Source of the DNA: Massospora cicadina | Taxonomy: Eukaryota; Entomophthoromycota; Entomophthoromycetes; Entomophthorales; Entomophthoraceae | Length of the DNA: 64,000 bases | Assembly: GCA_022478985.1 (NCBI GenBank) | Contig: JAKSZP010007887.1 | Span: forward strand, 372,001-436,000 | Reading direction: 5' to 3' | Shown here: piece after piece, positions 11,990 through 24,039 of the stretch | Layout of the letters: every line of letters begins with the position of its first letter | Position numbering within the stretch: the first letter of the stretch is position 1 | Translations under genes and position numbers: made by a program | Notes under the pieces: model-generated | Seen by the model: the letters and a program-made list of their open reading frames with translations, nothing else | Told to the model about the DNA's origin: nothing | The model's database searches: none

Positions 11990-14940
11990 CCTCTTTGACC
12001 ATATCATATCTTCTGGGGCACCCTTTAATTTGACTGAGTTAAGTGCCTTTAGGACTTGGGCTTCAATGGTATTTTCAGCGTTCTAGTGATCTGGAATGGT
12101 GAGCTCAGTGTGGATGAACCCAAGATACAATAACATGTGTCCTAAAACCTCTCTCAAAGGCATTAACTGATTCATTCTCAATGCAAGCAAGATTAGCATT
12201 GACAATGTTTTGCTTTCAGGTACTATGGGTTGATCATATTTAGAGGTGCCTGACCCCAAGTTGACCTTCCTTTTCCTTCTCAGAAAGTGTAAAGTTCTTC
12301 TTAAAACACATAACCTCGGTGTGATTGTTCTTCTTGCAGTTATTACACCTGGTTCTTCCTCCTTATTAGGTTTTTCTTTCACCAAGATATAAACTCTAGG
12401 GTTTTGTGGATGCATTTCAGAAAGTCTTTGGCTTGTGTATATCACCACATTGAGCATTGGCTTTCTTAACGTCTAAGACAGAATTGATGCTTGTTTGAAA
12501 GATGTATGTGAATGGCTAGGTCAGACTTACTATGTAAAACAGCAAATACGGTGGCCATGGAATCCACAAAGTAAAAAAAATTTTGAGGTCAATCATCTGT
12601 GACTTAGTAAATAAGAAACAAGTAAAATCTGTAAAACGTTTCATTTTTAGCATAGCATTATTCTCAGGAAGTCCTGTTTCTTTATACTCAGGCTATTATT
12701 AAGCCCAAAATTCTTATATAAGCACTTCCTATACTTCTCTACAGGTATGTAAGTCATCCAGATGATTCACCATAACCTCATGATACTTATGTATAAAACA
12801 AGATAGTTTATTTATAACCTTTTATGATCATTTGCACCACCCATCGTGGCTCATAAATGTAGAGAAAATATGTAATACTCCCTTTTTAAGAAGTAAACTT
12901 GTCCTTGAACTTAGGCTTAAATATTGTGCCATACAATACTGTAATGATGTGTACTCCAGGAGCTTCAGACTTGGTAAATCAATAAATGTGTCACTCTGTT
13001 CAACTTGGCATGCAAGTTGTTATAAATGATCCTTTAGAGGATTGAGATGTTGCTCCATTTTCTCCAGTTTAAGTCTTGGCGTGATATTCAGCAGAGTAAT
13101 TCTTCTTTTAAGAAATACTTTATCTTTAAAGTTCTCTACAGATTTCCAGATTATTTTTTTGTTGATAAGCTGATGAGCGGTAAGGTCTCAATAGCTTGTT
13201 CTCATCCTCTAAGAATTCAATACGCTGATTAAAGTCCTTCTTCATTTCTTTGCATTCCGTGCTCAGAGGAGACTTGTTGTTCTTGGCTTCCAGCTGTTCT
13301 GTAAGAGTTTTCTAACGCTGCTAAGCTTCATTAAGGCAATAGTATACTCGATTAATATGAGAGCATCTGGGTGATTTAGTCTTTTATTTCACTCTCCAAT
13401 TTATTGAGTCTCTTGTAGTGGAAAGAGTAGATACCTGAATCGCACAGGATGTCAAATACTGCTCAACTCAAACCCACTCAGGAAACATTATCTGAGATAA
13501 TGATGAAGTAGAGATTCAATGGGTCAACTCATAAACTCGTCGTAGGGCTTGCTCTAACTATAACTTGATGAGGGTGACATGTTCTCCTCAAGAAGAGGCT
13601 TGTAGGAGCTTGAGCTGCCACTTCTCCATGGTCTTTAATATAATGTCATTGGTGCTCTTAGTTGAAGGCGTCAAGTAATTTTTTATTATTTTCATTTGAC
13701 TCCAAAGTATCCTTTTGGAGAAGATTCATAGCTTCCTATACATATTTTATAACACCAGAATCATTAGTTCCAATTTAGGTATAGAATTTAATGATTTAGA
13801 AACTATATGCTTCAATAAAACAGTAGATGTCCCCTATACTTTTTGATGCTAAATTATATACCTCTTTATAGGCCATTCATAAGGCCCTTGGGTATTAATA
13901 TGACAATGAAATTCTTCATTATGAAGCACTAGTAAATGCACAATATGATAAATTGCTGGGTACAAAACGCATTTTGTAGAAATATAGAATTGCACTGGAC
14001 CCAAAAGCTCTCTGGGAAAGTACTGGTTCATATAGGTTCATAAGAGTCCTGTCCACAGAGGATTCCTTTTTACAGCTGGCACTTTCTCCTGGATCAATGA
14101 CTCCACAAATTAATTCTCAAAGACTTTCGTTGATCTTCCAGTGGATTGTTGCACAGAGGTTAATCCCACTGATACAACAGAATGACAATATTAAAATCAC
14201 CGTTCCTCAAACAAAAATTTAAAAATAGATAAACTAGAAGACAAGTGCTTCCAGAAACACTCTCCTTATTATAATGGCAGCTTCACATTGCCAAAACCAA
14301 GGGTCTACACTGGATATCAACTTTGTACTGCCTAGTCCACCGCAGCTTTCCAACTAAAAGTGATCCCCTTTACACTCTCTATCACTACTGTTATCTCTCT
14401 CGCTTTGGTCACTCCTACAACTCAACCATGCAGTTAATTTCACTCACTATATACTTGATGCAATTCTCTGCAGAATTGTAACCATATCTCTACATTTTAA
14501 TTATTAATCTTTGGCATTCAATCTTCCAGCAACCATCAGTAGCTTAATAAGATAACCTACTCTTAATTATTCTCAGCATCTAGTCACTAGTAATCGAATT
14601 ATACTGTTTGTAACCAAACTGCTCTCCGAGGCAATCAGATCTGGTGGACCTCTTTATGATTGCTTGACTATCAATACCAAAAGTAATTGGTTCCTAGCAT
14701 TCAGCATAGCGGGAGGAAACCATCTAAGTAGCTTTCCAATAACCTTCATTGGAAGTAATGATAGATAATAAGATTAGAGAATCTCAATAGGATTCTCTTG
14801 AACCCATTAAAGTTGATGATGGGTGGACTTCCCATTTGGTCTTCTTCTTCACCAAGTCCATTGTTCACCCAGCAGGTGACACTATCATTTGGGGTATCTT
14901 ATATAGTGTAATTAATTAGTTTTTATATTGTTAAACATTG
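11990..14940 (-). pseudogene. gypsy B: gag region with an intact CCHC zinc knuckle
   Basis: The minus strand at 12347-12306 encodes CNNCKKNNHTEVMC, a perfect C-x2-C-x4-H-x4-C knuckle, preceded by basic residues and followed by a lysine-rich stretch (FKKNFT). The rest of the interval up to the primer-binding site at 14947 should be matrix/capsid, but it is too broken for me to define domains and only short frames survive. It is assigned to element B by orientation and by the primer-binding site beyond it. Confidence 0.5.
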
Positions 14941-14946
14941 TCTATG

Positions 14947-14964
14947 CCTATGTAGTGAGCACCA
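14947..14964 (-). other. gypsy B primer-binding site
   Basis: The plus strand reads CCTATGTAGTGAGCACCA, so the minus strand starts TGGTGCTCACTACATAGG. It shares TGGTGCTCACTAC with the sites of C and D. A 3-bp spacer (GCC) separates it from a TG that would begin the 5' LTR at 14968, the same spacing as in element C. Confidence 0.6.
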
Positions 14965-15238
14965 GCCTGTTATGCTTTCATATTTGAGCTTGGTATGCTA
15001 TGCTAAAAAGCCTGACGGTCTATACTTGAAATCATTTAAGATGCATGACAAGTATATTATTTATTTAAAGAGTTCTAGGTCAATGCTTATGTTCCATTAG
15101 CTAGAGCATCTGTACTATGGTAATTATGATGAATTGGACTAGCTAAAGTCAGGTACCAATACAAGATATAGAAGTAATGACATAACTATTAATTATAATA
15201 TAAAATTTGGGTTTTATGTGTCAAACTTGATAATATAA

Positions 15239-17153
15239 TTTGGACTTTTAATCAGCTTGACATCACTTTCAAGAAATTTATCATTAAAAGTAAATGTTAA
15301 ATTTCCATCGCCACCTACACTGTATCAGTTTTCCATTTATATCTGCGGATCCACCACCTGCTGCCCCAGAATGTGGCAATGGTGCTCCACCTGATAGTGT
15401 TTACCTCCCAGAAGGAAAAAACGTGTAGACTAGCTCATCCAGCCTGAATAATGCATCAAGCCAAATTTGTCCCTCCAAGGGACTTATTATTACACTTAGC
15501 GTGGGTCCACCCAACCTGCCCCCAACCCCTATCCCTACCCTGGTCCAATATTCACTTTTGCCTCCACATAGAGTTTAGATGTCTTTTCCTATATACTGAC
15601 AAAGCAATAATTGAACTGGCAACAGCCACCTTTGCACTAGCTGGTTTTATTGACTTCCACACTTACAAGAGCTATTTTAATATAAGCTTTCCCACTAAAG
15701 AGGACGCGGCCACTGTGGCAGCTATGCACTTAATATATAAAAACACACCCATTACCACCACCCATACATGCTTCCCAAGTGATAACACATTTCTGGTGAC
15801 CTTTGCAAACCTTTCTTCACACCTTTCCCATCAAACACTCTAAGAAGATTTGATAACAGGGCTGTCCAAATATGGCACATACATCATCCTCCATTTCCTT
15901 ATCCTGAGCGGTGCTGAATGATTAGTGGCACCACGGGCAATGGCCACCATTACCTTCCACCAGCCTACCCTAGCCCAGCACATTCCACCGAGTGCCTATA
16001 TCCCATCCACACCAGATTGCTTCTTTGGGATCACATTGATAACGGTCGCACAGTTTGTCCCCTCTGCCATGAGTTAGACCATTGCAAAAAGACCGGTCGC
16101 CATAGAAAAAATCAGGTAAACTACTAAGCCCACACATGAGGCCACACAAACAGTGTTTGCGTGGGGATTTTAGCTTTCTACACCCTCTTCATCTGAACGT
16201 TCAAGATTTAGCAAAACTTTGCAACTAAACACAATACAGCTAAATTTTTCAAAATTAATTAATCAGGAGCAGGTTTAACCAAAACTCAAACCAACCAATT
16301 TCCCACCTCAAAAACTTACCCAAACACAGCCACATCTCTATGACTCAATCCTTACTTAACCAAAAAACCCTGGGACCTATTGGATGAAATAACTAAATCT
16401 TGTGAAATTGTCCCATCTCCAAACTTTCCAATCAATTTGGAACCATATCTACCTTCAGTCTTTGATGCCTCATTACTGACCAAGAAATTTTTCCCTAACC
16501 CACTGCTACCCTATTCATGAGTGACTATCAACTTGTCAAGGCCACAGTGGCCTCACCCAATAGTCCCACAACAAAAAGCTGTGGTACTCTCAGTCACTGA
16601 ATTTTAAGAAGAAATCCATGTCACACAATCCCCTCCCAATTTCCCTGAGATTGCAAAGTGAAAATCAAGAAAATAAATAAAACTGCCACCTCTGCTGCCA
16701 AGCATGTTGCTGCACTGGCAGAATTTTCCCCCACCATGCATAACACCAGAGCCAATGTTATGAAATTTTTCCAACTTCCTAACGCACTCATACAAGCCAA
16801 ACACCATGTTGCCAAACTCCTGGAGGCTTTTCTCCAGGCCCAGGTTGTCAATAACGATTTTAACAATTGTCTTTTTCACCTTTATCCACATCCTGAAGAC
16901 GCTCTAAACCCCTTGATCTCAGCTTTGATCCGCCTCTTTAATGGTGAAGATGAAGTAGATAATCTGCCTGATCCCTCCTCCCCCTCCGCCATGGTGAGAT
17001 AAGCGGTTCACTGCTGCAACACCTGTTAGGTTATTTTTCTCATTTGTTGTCTCGCCACTCATTTTGGGTGTTTGGTTAATGCTTTCAGCTTGTATATTTG
17101 GTTTTGTATTGGTATGTCCATCCCCTGGTCAGCTTACCTCGAATAAAAACTTA
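15239..17153 (+). mobile_element. H2: ORF1-only non-LTR element with LINE-type 3' tail, full length
   Basis: The 1915-bp insert has a 16-bp target duplication with one mismatch, AAA[C/T]TTGATAATATAA, at 15223-15238 and 17154-17169. It has a leader of about 100 nt, an ORF of about 555 codons (15339-17002), a 3' UTR of about 150 nt, then the shared tail TCCCCTGGTCAGCTTACCTC plus GAATAAAAACTT. It is nearly the same length as H3 (1917) and H1 (about 1906), and its 5' leader is recognisably related to theirs (ACTTTTAATCAGCTTGACA against CTTTTGCTCAGCGTAAC in H3). It encodes no RT or endonuclease. Confidence 0.85.
15339..17002 (+). pseudogene. H2 ORF1-like RNA-binding protein, interrupted
   Basis: The start codon is lost (ATA at 15339, where H1 and H3 have ATG), followed by SADPPPAAPECGNGAPP. 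Next come an RRM-like region (IDFHTYKSYFNISFPTKEDA, then NTFLVTFANLSSHLSHQTL, then GLSKYG), a zinc finger (CPLCHELDHCK near 16058-16090, C-x2-C-x4-H) and the C-terminal domain (EITKSCEIVPSP, then a helical stretch in the piece ending at the TAA at 17000-17002). It aligns by eye with LINE L1 ORF1 through the RRM-like and CCHC parts. The C-terminal part has no match in the LINE ORF1s here. Several frameshifts and stops are present. Confidence 0.75.
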
Positions 17154-17169
17154 AAATTTGATAATATAA

Positions 17170-18894
17170 ACCCCAAAAGATTAAAAATAAAAAAATAAAT
17201 AGAGAGAGAAGGCTGGATGTGAGGCTCTTGGACAGGCAATGCATTACAGATAGTATAATGTCTTTATAGCATATTTTTGATAGGTAAAAATAAATGCTGA
17301 ATGTAACAAGTTATATAATACTAGTACCACTTAGGTCAATTGGAGATCATAACTTGATTGTTGCAATTTTGCAAGTTTGTCTTACCCTACTGGCTTGTGT
17401 GCCACCTAGTATAATGTCACCTTACATTAAGATGATCATTAAACTTTATTTAGGTAGGATTTTATCTTGAGGTATCTAGGTCAATTTTGTTTAACGATAT
17501 TTTCCAGAGGTTGATTTGAGCTGTACTGATTATTACTTTCACTAGTAATCAATTGAGTTACCTTGTTTAATCCCCTTCTTGGGTCTTGTATCAGTTAAGT
17601 CATGAGAGTCAAATGGTCAATATTCTTCCAAAATGTCCAATATCCTGATATTTGACAAATAACAACACGCTATAAATAACTTATAAACTTAGCTTATTTT
17701 GCAATGTTAATTCCAAATCATCTATAACAAAAGTAAGTGTGTATGTGTGTATGTGTGCACAATGCCCAGCTTAACTAAGAGTATGTAGAGCTCTATAAGT
17801 CATATTTAGGTGGATGGAAAGAGATTTGTGTTCACCTTAAAGCCAAATTTATTTTTTATAGTAAAATAGAAAAATTATAAGTAAGAATTGAAAAATTATA
17901 TTCATACTAATAATTAGTATACCGTTATATCTGAACAGGTTGATATGCAGTTTATTTGTTAGTTCAATTGTTTTTCCTAGCGTTTAGAGGTCATTTAGCT
18001 AATCAATAGACTAATCAATTTAGTAAGTAGTAAGTTATTTGTCTTTTTAATAGTTTAATGGGTTTACAAGAAGTTTATTTTTGAGATAATTAATAGGTCC
18101 AATTGCTTTTGGGCGATTGGTTAGTAGTTTTTAGGCTGATTTGATAGGTTTAATTACTTCTAAACTTAAAAAATAGCCATCTACTTATTTACATAACTAA
18201 TATTAAATTATATTATATTAGGACCCAGATACCCGTGCTTCGCTAGTTTGTTTATAGTTTGTCAGATGATTCATATTGATAAAACACTAAACCGCTTAAA
18301 TAAAACCATTAATTATAAAAAAATAACCAATCACCATACGCTTTGTAAACCAAAGCTAAACTAATCAAACCAAAACAACCATAACCATAACCTCTTGCCA
18401 TTAACTAAACCATTAATTTACCAAATCAACCAATCACTAACCGCTTTGTGAAAAAACTTATCAAAACAACAAGAACCACTAACAACTTACAAAACCAATC
18501 GACTTATAAAATACAACAAATAATTAACTGCTTACTGAAAACATTAAGCTTTACTAATCAACTAAAACTCACCAACTACTTGTGAAATCATTAAAACTAA
18601 CTAACATACTGAATAACAAACTGCTCAGCCAAAACAAAAACCCAATTTTAGCAAAATATATAATTTTTTTATATATATAAATTTTTATCTACTGTAAAAA
18701 CTAAAAACTTTCCCATGAAGTGCACATAGAATCCTCTCATCCACTTAAAAATAAAACTTTAAAACTTCTTCATGCTATAGTTTGACTGGGCATTGCACAA
18801 ACATACACACTTGCCTTTATTATTATATTAGCATCTAGAGTCCCATACGTTCATATGGGGTTTTAAGATAAACAGATAATTTTTTTGTTTGTTT
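17170..18894. other. AT-rich stretch without genes; contains a strand-skewed block
   Basis: I see no coding region. There is a short TGTGTATG-type simple repeat near 17735-17760. From about 17940 to 18170 the plus strand is C-poor, and from about 18250 to 18640 it is G-poor, so the skew flips near 18200. In the G-poor half a unit of about 110-120 bp appears twice (each with CCATTAATT..., CAATCACNANACGCTTTGT). Part of this stretch could be the remaining 5' LTR of gypsy B displaced by H2, but I cannot prove it. Confidence 0.4.
18211..18860. repeat. block bounded by two TATTATATTAG plus hairpin motifs
   Basis: TATTATATTAG occurs at 18211-18221 and again at 18821-18831. Each is followed within about 20 bp by a CCC-initiated motif: ACCCGTGCTTCGC at 18231-18243, and CCCATACGTTCATATGGG (a good hairpin) at 18842-18859. 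The G-poor sequence lies between them. This could be a short non-autonomous element with hairpin ends, but I cannot assign a family. Confidence 0.35.
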
Positions 18895-19184
18895 TAATTT
18901 TTTTTAAATAACTTTAATTGGGCTGACTTGAGGCCAATACTGCACCAATTAAGGGGAATTGAAGAAATGGGAAAGGATGATAAACCTGGAAAACATTAAT
19001 GCATGGCATATGATAGGCCAAGAACTCCATCAACCGCCTTGCTGTTTGCTATTTCAGTTTGGGCATTGGTGCACAATACCAACAAAGTCATGATTGTCCC
19101 CTACCCAAAGTATTTTAACTGGGATCAAACTTGGGGAGGCAGTGGTTGTGAGTACATACTCTACAGCCTGGGTAAAATCCCATT
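18895..19184 (-). mobile_element. SINE S3, tRNA-headed, same type as S2
   Basis: The minus strand shows a tRNA-like head with box A (TTACCCAGGCTGTAGAGT, 19175-19158) and box B (AAGTTTGATCCC near 19132-19121). The body matches S2 almost throughout, for example GTAGGGGACAATCATGACT and TTCTTGGCCTATCATATGCC. It ends in a diverged tail (CCTCAAGTCAGCCCAATT). It is more complete at its 5' end than S2 and shows the full head of this SINE type. No clear target duplication was found, so the ends are approximate. Confidence 0.8.
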
Positions 19185-19361
19185 GAATTATTATTTTAGA
19201 TTTTATAATATAGATAACTATTGACTACTCAGCCAATACCATTGAATCTATAAAATCAACCAAATAACCATATCCTCTTAGAAAACTATATTTTAAATTA
19301 AATATAGATTTGGTAGCAGGACTAATCTGATAAGCAACTAACTTATCTTCTTTTATTCTAA

Positions 19362-19515
19362 AACTACATTTTTTCAAGAGGTATGGCAAGCATATTGAGG
19401 CGGTAGATGCTCCACTCTGGGTTGGGTTTGATTAAAACATTTTGAAACCAGCACAGGAAAAAAGTACTCAGTGTGGTATTTTTGTCCCAAGGTCAACCCA
19501 CCTCGTTTACATTAT
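19362..19515 (+). mobile_element. SINE S5, short or internally deleted
   Basis: A head-like segment (GGTATGGCAAGCATATTGAGG, then GGTTGGGTTTGATT near 19421-19433, box B-like) is followed after a very short body by the shared tail TGTCCCAAGGTCAACCCACC at about 19488-19507, ending in TCGTTTACATT. A possible duplication with gaps (ATCTTCTTTTATTCT against ATCTTTTTAATTCT) flanks it. Tail identity is clear; the extent of the element is approximate. Confidence 0.55.
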
Positions 19516-19539
19516 ATATCTTTTTAATTCTTTATATTA

Positions 19540-20010
19540 TAAGATAATATTTCTGAGGGGAAGGGAGGAAACAATAGTTCATTCTAGATAGTATAAGTTT
19601 CAAATCTGTTATAAAACAAACCTGTACCAGAGTGTAGATAGGTTTCACCCCACTAGGCAACTATCCTATTTTTCATTTTATTTTTTTATCCACATCTTTA
19701 TTCAATTTTTCATATGATAAAATAAGATGGTAAGGGAGGAAATAAGTAACATCTTAGCCAGTATAGGTTCTAAACCTGTTACAAACCAAACAACGTTAGA
19801 GTAATAACAGTTTTCCAACCTGGTAGGCAACCACGCTATCTTTTTTGTCATAATATCTCTGTTCAATCTTTTTGGATAGAATAATAATAAGATATGAGGA
19901 GAGGAAAGGATATTTGGTCCTAGCCAGTATATGTTTTTACCTGCTCTGATCCAAACCTGCAGCAGATTAGTATCAGGATGTACCCTGTTAAGCTAACCAC
20001 CCTTGCATAG
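19540..20010 (+). repeat. three diverged tandem units of about 165 bp
   Basis: Units start near 19540, 19715 and 19876. Each has a purine-rich start (GGGAGGAAAC, GGGAGGAAAT, GAGAGGAAAG), then AGTATA, an AACCTG block (for example AAACCTGTTACAAACC), then TAGGCAACYA or TAAGCTAACCACC, then an AT-rich end. Purine blocks are spaced 171 and 163 bp apart. There is no coding potential. This is either a local satellite-like array or a decayed repeat. Confidence 0.6.
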
Positions 20011-20434
20011 CAAACCTATTAAACCTATTAATTTAAACTAAACCATACTGCTTCTGAAACATCATCAATAGGAATTCTCAGCACCTGGCTTTAATATAGA
20101 TAGTTAATCTAGGTTACTATGTAATTTATAGTAGGTACATTAATCTATATCTGCCATAATAAGTCATAAATTCCTAACTTATGTGATTTAGAAGATAAAA
20201 GTGGCTTTTATATATTGGTTTTAAGTATATATATATATTTGGTTAAATTTTATTATTATTCAAGGATGGCCGACCAGGGGACAGAAATATCCAATATGTA
20301 GGGAAGAGGAAAACTGAGAACAGAAAAGGGAAGAGAGCACAAAACAAAGGAACTCAAAAAATATGACTTGGCACACTTGGGTGTGACTAGGAGCCACGGG
20401 TGGTGGATGACTAGACCTTAAGTGGCATGGCAGC

Positions 20435-23400
20435 TCAGGGGCTAGTAGGGTTACCGCCTATGAAGACTGTGAGGTTTTCGATGTCATAATGAAGAAACCA
20501 GATTGGAATCCAGTTGCCTATCTGTTTCTTCCATTTGTGTTGGAGTGAGCTGAACAGCCAGGCTTGGAAGTGTTCAGCCAAATGGCTGTGGAACCTGACG
20601 ATGGCTTGGTTGAAATTGTGGAGGATCCCATTGAAAGTGTCGAGGGTAATTATATGAATGGACCATATTACAATGCTCACAATTAAAGCCCTTAGTGTCT
20701 GGGGGATAGGCGAGGACATGTTGAGTGCCAGGATATCGTGGGATAGTCAGAATTCGGTTGTAGGTGATTGTTGAAACAAGTGCATAACGTTGTCCCAGAT
20801 ATGCGCGGATGGCGGGCACTCTTCCAGGTGGTGTGCTAGTGTGTTGGGTCCGCTGCAGATGGCGCATGTCTTGAACATTGAAGAAGTACAGTCAGCTGCT
20901 CTAAACGTACAGCGCATGTATCGCCACACTGTGGAGCAAACTTGTGGGGATAAGAGGGGGCAGGTGATGAGGTCCCACACCTGCTTTTGGGTGCGCAAGA
21001 CATAGGGACGTCTTTGTGGTCTAAGTAGTCAATCTGGGAAAGAGGAAAGGGTGGTAGTGGGGCAGGCGCGTTAGACACTGTTTGTCCCCCGTGGAGTTGC
21101 ACATAACCAGTTTGCAGGTAAAGTCTTTGGATTGCTGTGCATAGGAGAAGCTCCAATCCCCTTGTCTTAGGTTGTACAGGATGCGTTTGAAATACCAGTT
21201 GGTGTTGTGCAGTCCAGTGGCGGTTGGATGTGTTGCAAGGTATTTCATCAGAGTTGCAGGTTGGAGGGGGACATCAGATGTAGTGCCCTTGCGAAGTTGG
21301 TTTGGGCTGCCTTAGCCCATTGGGGGGATGGTGGGTTGGGTGACGTTGTGAGAGCTACCCATGAGCTGAGGATTTGCGTTGCTCGTTCCATGAAGTTGAG
21401 CATCCCCATCACGCCTTTCTTCCGTGGGCCGTACATGGTCTCCAGCCTGACAGGTGCACGGTATCCAGACCATAGCCAGTTCTTCAGGAGCTTTTAGACT
21501 GCGTTGGTAAAATTGGCGGAGAAGGGGATGGCGTGGGCAGCAAACCATAACTTTGATAGGATCAGGGAGTTGGCTAACACAACTCTTCCGGTTGGCTGGC
21601 TTTACTCCTCCAAATACATGTCATTCTTTTTGTGATGTTGCCCAAAATGTTGGTTTCTATGGTGTCAAGTGCATATCCACCAGCTTCGAGCCATATGCCC
21701 AGATGACGGACTGGGTTGGTGGCGGGGTGGTGTGCAAAGGGTAAGCACAGTGGTTTTACAGGCTTGGATCATTGTTGTGTGGTTGGATGTGTGGTTGGTT
21801 GGTTTGTGTGGTGGTGGGAGGGTGGGGCCCAGTTCAAATTAAATTTTCCCATAACAATTACCTCTGTTTTCTGTTTGTTCAGCATGGCGTTACTCACAGA
21901 CTCATACTGGCGAATAATGCGCTCAATCGCCCTGACATCCCTATTGCCTGAGACTCCAACAACGCAGTCGTCAGCAAAGGCGAGCATTTTGGTTGGTAGT
22001 TGTCCCTCCAACCTGATTCCAGTGAGTTTTGAATTTGCAATGCGGAGGAGAGGGTCAAGGGTAAAATTGTATAGTAGGGGGCTAAGCGGGTCAACTTGTT
22101 TGAGGCCCCTTTGAGGGGTGATGGTGTCAGTTAAGGATCCTGGTCCTCTGATTGCAAACCTCGCCGAGCGTGCTAGGAGAAGCGCCCAGTTTATAAAGCG
22201 GGGTGGGAGGTTGAAAGCCTTTAGACACTGTTCTAGGTAACACCAGTGCACTCTGTCATATGCTTTCTTTTGGTCCAGGAAAGCAAGGGCGCCTGTGGGG
22301 TTAGCTTGGCAGATGTTGGCAATTGTGTAATTGTTATCCCATGTTGAGCGATTTGGGATGAAGCCAAACTGATGGGGGGAGAGGGCTGTCTAAGCAATGC
22401 AACCCAGACGTTTAGCAAAGATTTTAGTTAGTATTTTGGTGTTAGTATTGGTGAGAGTAATTGGACGCCAGTTGTTTAGGTCTGCCTGGTCTCCTTTTTT
22501 GAAGAGTGTGACCACATATGCGTCTTGGCCGCCAGGTAGTAGGGATCTGTCTTCCAGGCACTTATTCATGGTTGCCAGTAGAATTGGTGCGATATATTCA
22601 AAGTATTTTTTGAAAAATTCATATGGTAGGCCATCAGGCCCAGGGCACTTGTTGTGCGGGGTTGATCTTATTACCTCCCATAGTTTATCTTTAGTGATGG
22701 GTGCTACAAGGTCTGGTTGACCAGCTATAGTGTCAATATTAGTGGATGATAAAAAATTTGTAATTTCTCTGGGTGATGCAAAATCCGCCATGTATAGGTC
22801 ATTGTAAAATTGGTGTAATTCAGCCGATATTTCCGATGGTGTGGATGCCAGTGTGTCATCTGCTTGGCGGACCTGTGTGCAAGTTGCCGAAGTTGAAATT
22901 AGTTTAAAATGGCAGAAAAATTGGGCCATGTGAGTTTCTCCGGATAAAATGTATTTTGATTTGTAGCATACTTAGGTGTAATGCTGATGTTTTATAAAGA
23001 GGGAGTTTACCTGTGTGGATAGCTGAAACCACAGGCGGCCCCATTGGGGGGTGTATCCTTCGCGAGGTGTGTAGTTTTCTAAGTGTTGAAGCTGTCTGAT
23101 AGCCTTGTTAATTTTCATGGATATCATGGCTGTTTTTCTGGAGTTCAGGTGGCAGGCTTTCTTGGTTGCGTGAGCCTTAAATATTTCCCACTTGGCAATA
23201 GGGTTCTTGTTGGGTGATCATCTTTCTTACTGTGTTGTTAGCACCATCTCAATCCAAAGTTTAAGCTCTGGAAGATGGATGGTGCTCAGGTGAATTCTGT
23301 GCCAGGGTGGTGGTTTTTTTTATTTTTCTGAGAATGATAACGGTATTGAGACCATCCAGTGGTTGGAGAAAGGGATAATTGTTATTGTAAAGTATGATAC

Positions 23401-24020
23401 TCAGTGCCAGAAGTCTATAGGGGTGAACATCAGGTCAATCTGGGTCATTGAAACCAGCTGGTTATTGTTGTAGTGGCCTCGTCATGTTGGCCAGGGTGGG
23501 GGCTTGTTTTGGAATGGTGTCACATAGGCCAACATTGCCTTTAGTATGCATAGTTCCATGTGGCCGTGGGGTATAGCCTTAGACTTGAGCAAGCGGTCAG
23601 TAATGGTGTTAAGCCAGCAGTTGAAATCTCCCGCAAAAAACGTTGCCTTGGGGAAAGGGATTGAGAGGATATCGGAGAAAAATTTTGGTGGTCATTCAAA
23701 TCATTTGGGACATACACACATGCCACGGTGAAATTTTCTCCATTCCACTCAAGGTCCGCTAGAAGCAGCCATCTCTCCAGGTGGGAGGATGTGTTTTGGA
23801 TATTTACTGGAGGGTCACGATTTGTTCAAATTACCACCCCACAGTGGTATGTCCAAAAGGATTGGCTGGAAGGAGCATGGTTGACCATGACTCCTCCTCC
23901 CCTGGTGGACAGTGGGGTTCTTGGATGGCCAAGATGTCCATGGGATATTGTGCAGGAAAGTCATTTTTTTGGCCTGGGACGTGGGGACTTGGCTCCCCCG
24001 ATGTTGAGTGTCCCTATGTT
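20435..24020 (-). pseudogene. L1 ORF2: AP endonuclease, reverse transcriptase, zinc-binding C-terminus
   Basis: Domains in order on the minus strand: the start region NIGTLNIGGAKSP; the endonuclease with AGDFNCWLNTITDR (GDFN at 23631-23620); the RT from CPGPDGLPYEFFKKYFE and NNWRPITLTNTNTKIL through FADDCVVGVSGN (catalytic DD at 21972-21967); and a C-terminal finger CAICSGPNTLAHHLEEC (C-x2-C-x7-H-x4-C) of the RT zinc-binding type, ending NPTSP at 20435. At least six frameshifts or stops occur. The enzyme nicks the target and primes reverse transcription there. Confidence 0.87.
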
Positions 24021-24039
24021 AATTGCGATAGTCTGCACA

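Larger units (their letters stand above)
1..14964 (-). mobile_element. Ty3/gypsy retrotransposon B, outermost and oldest element, split by insertions
   Basis: Pieces read on the minus strand in the order primer-binding site (14947-14964), gag with a CCHC finger (about 12.3 kb), protease-like segment (about 11.6 kb), reverse transcriptase (3150-2607), then RT thumb/RNase H connection (280-148). Gypsy A, SINE S2 and element H1 lie between these pieces, and removing them restores the expected gypsy domain order. The 3' LTR and integrase would lie left of base 1. The 5' LTR should start near 14965-14968 and run right, but no second copy is visible to fix its length. All parts carry stops and frameshifts. 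That the pieces form one element is inferred from domain order and orientation; two different elements are possible but less economical. Confidence 0.65.

Noticed and set aside
12083..12457. 124-codon minus-strand frame as a gene
   Set aside because: It overlaps, in another frame, the gag segment that encodes an intact CCHC knuckle at 12306-12347; it is a shadow.
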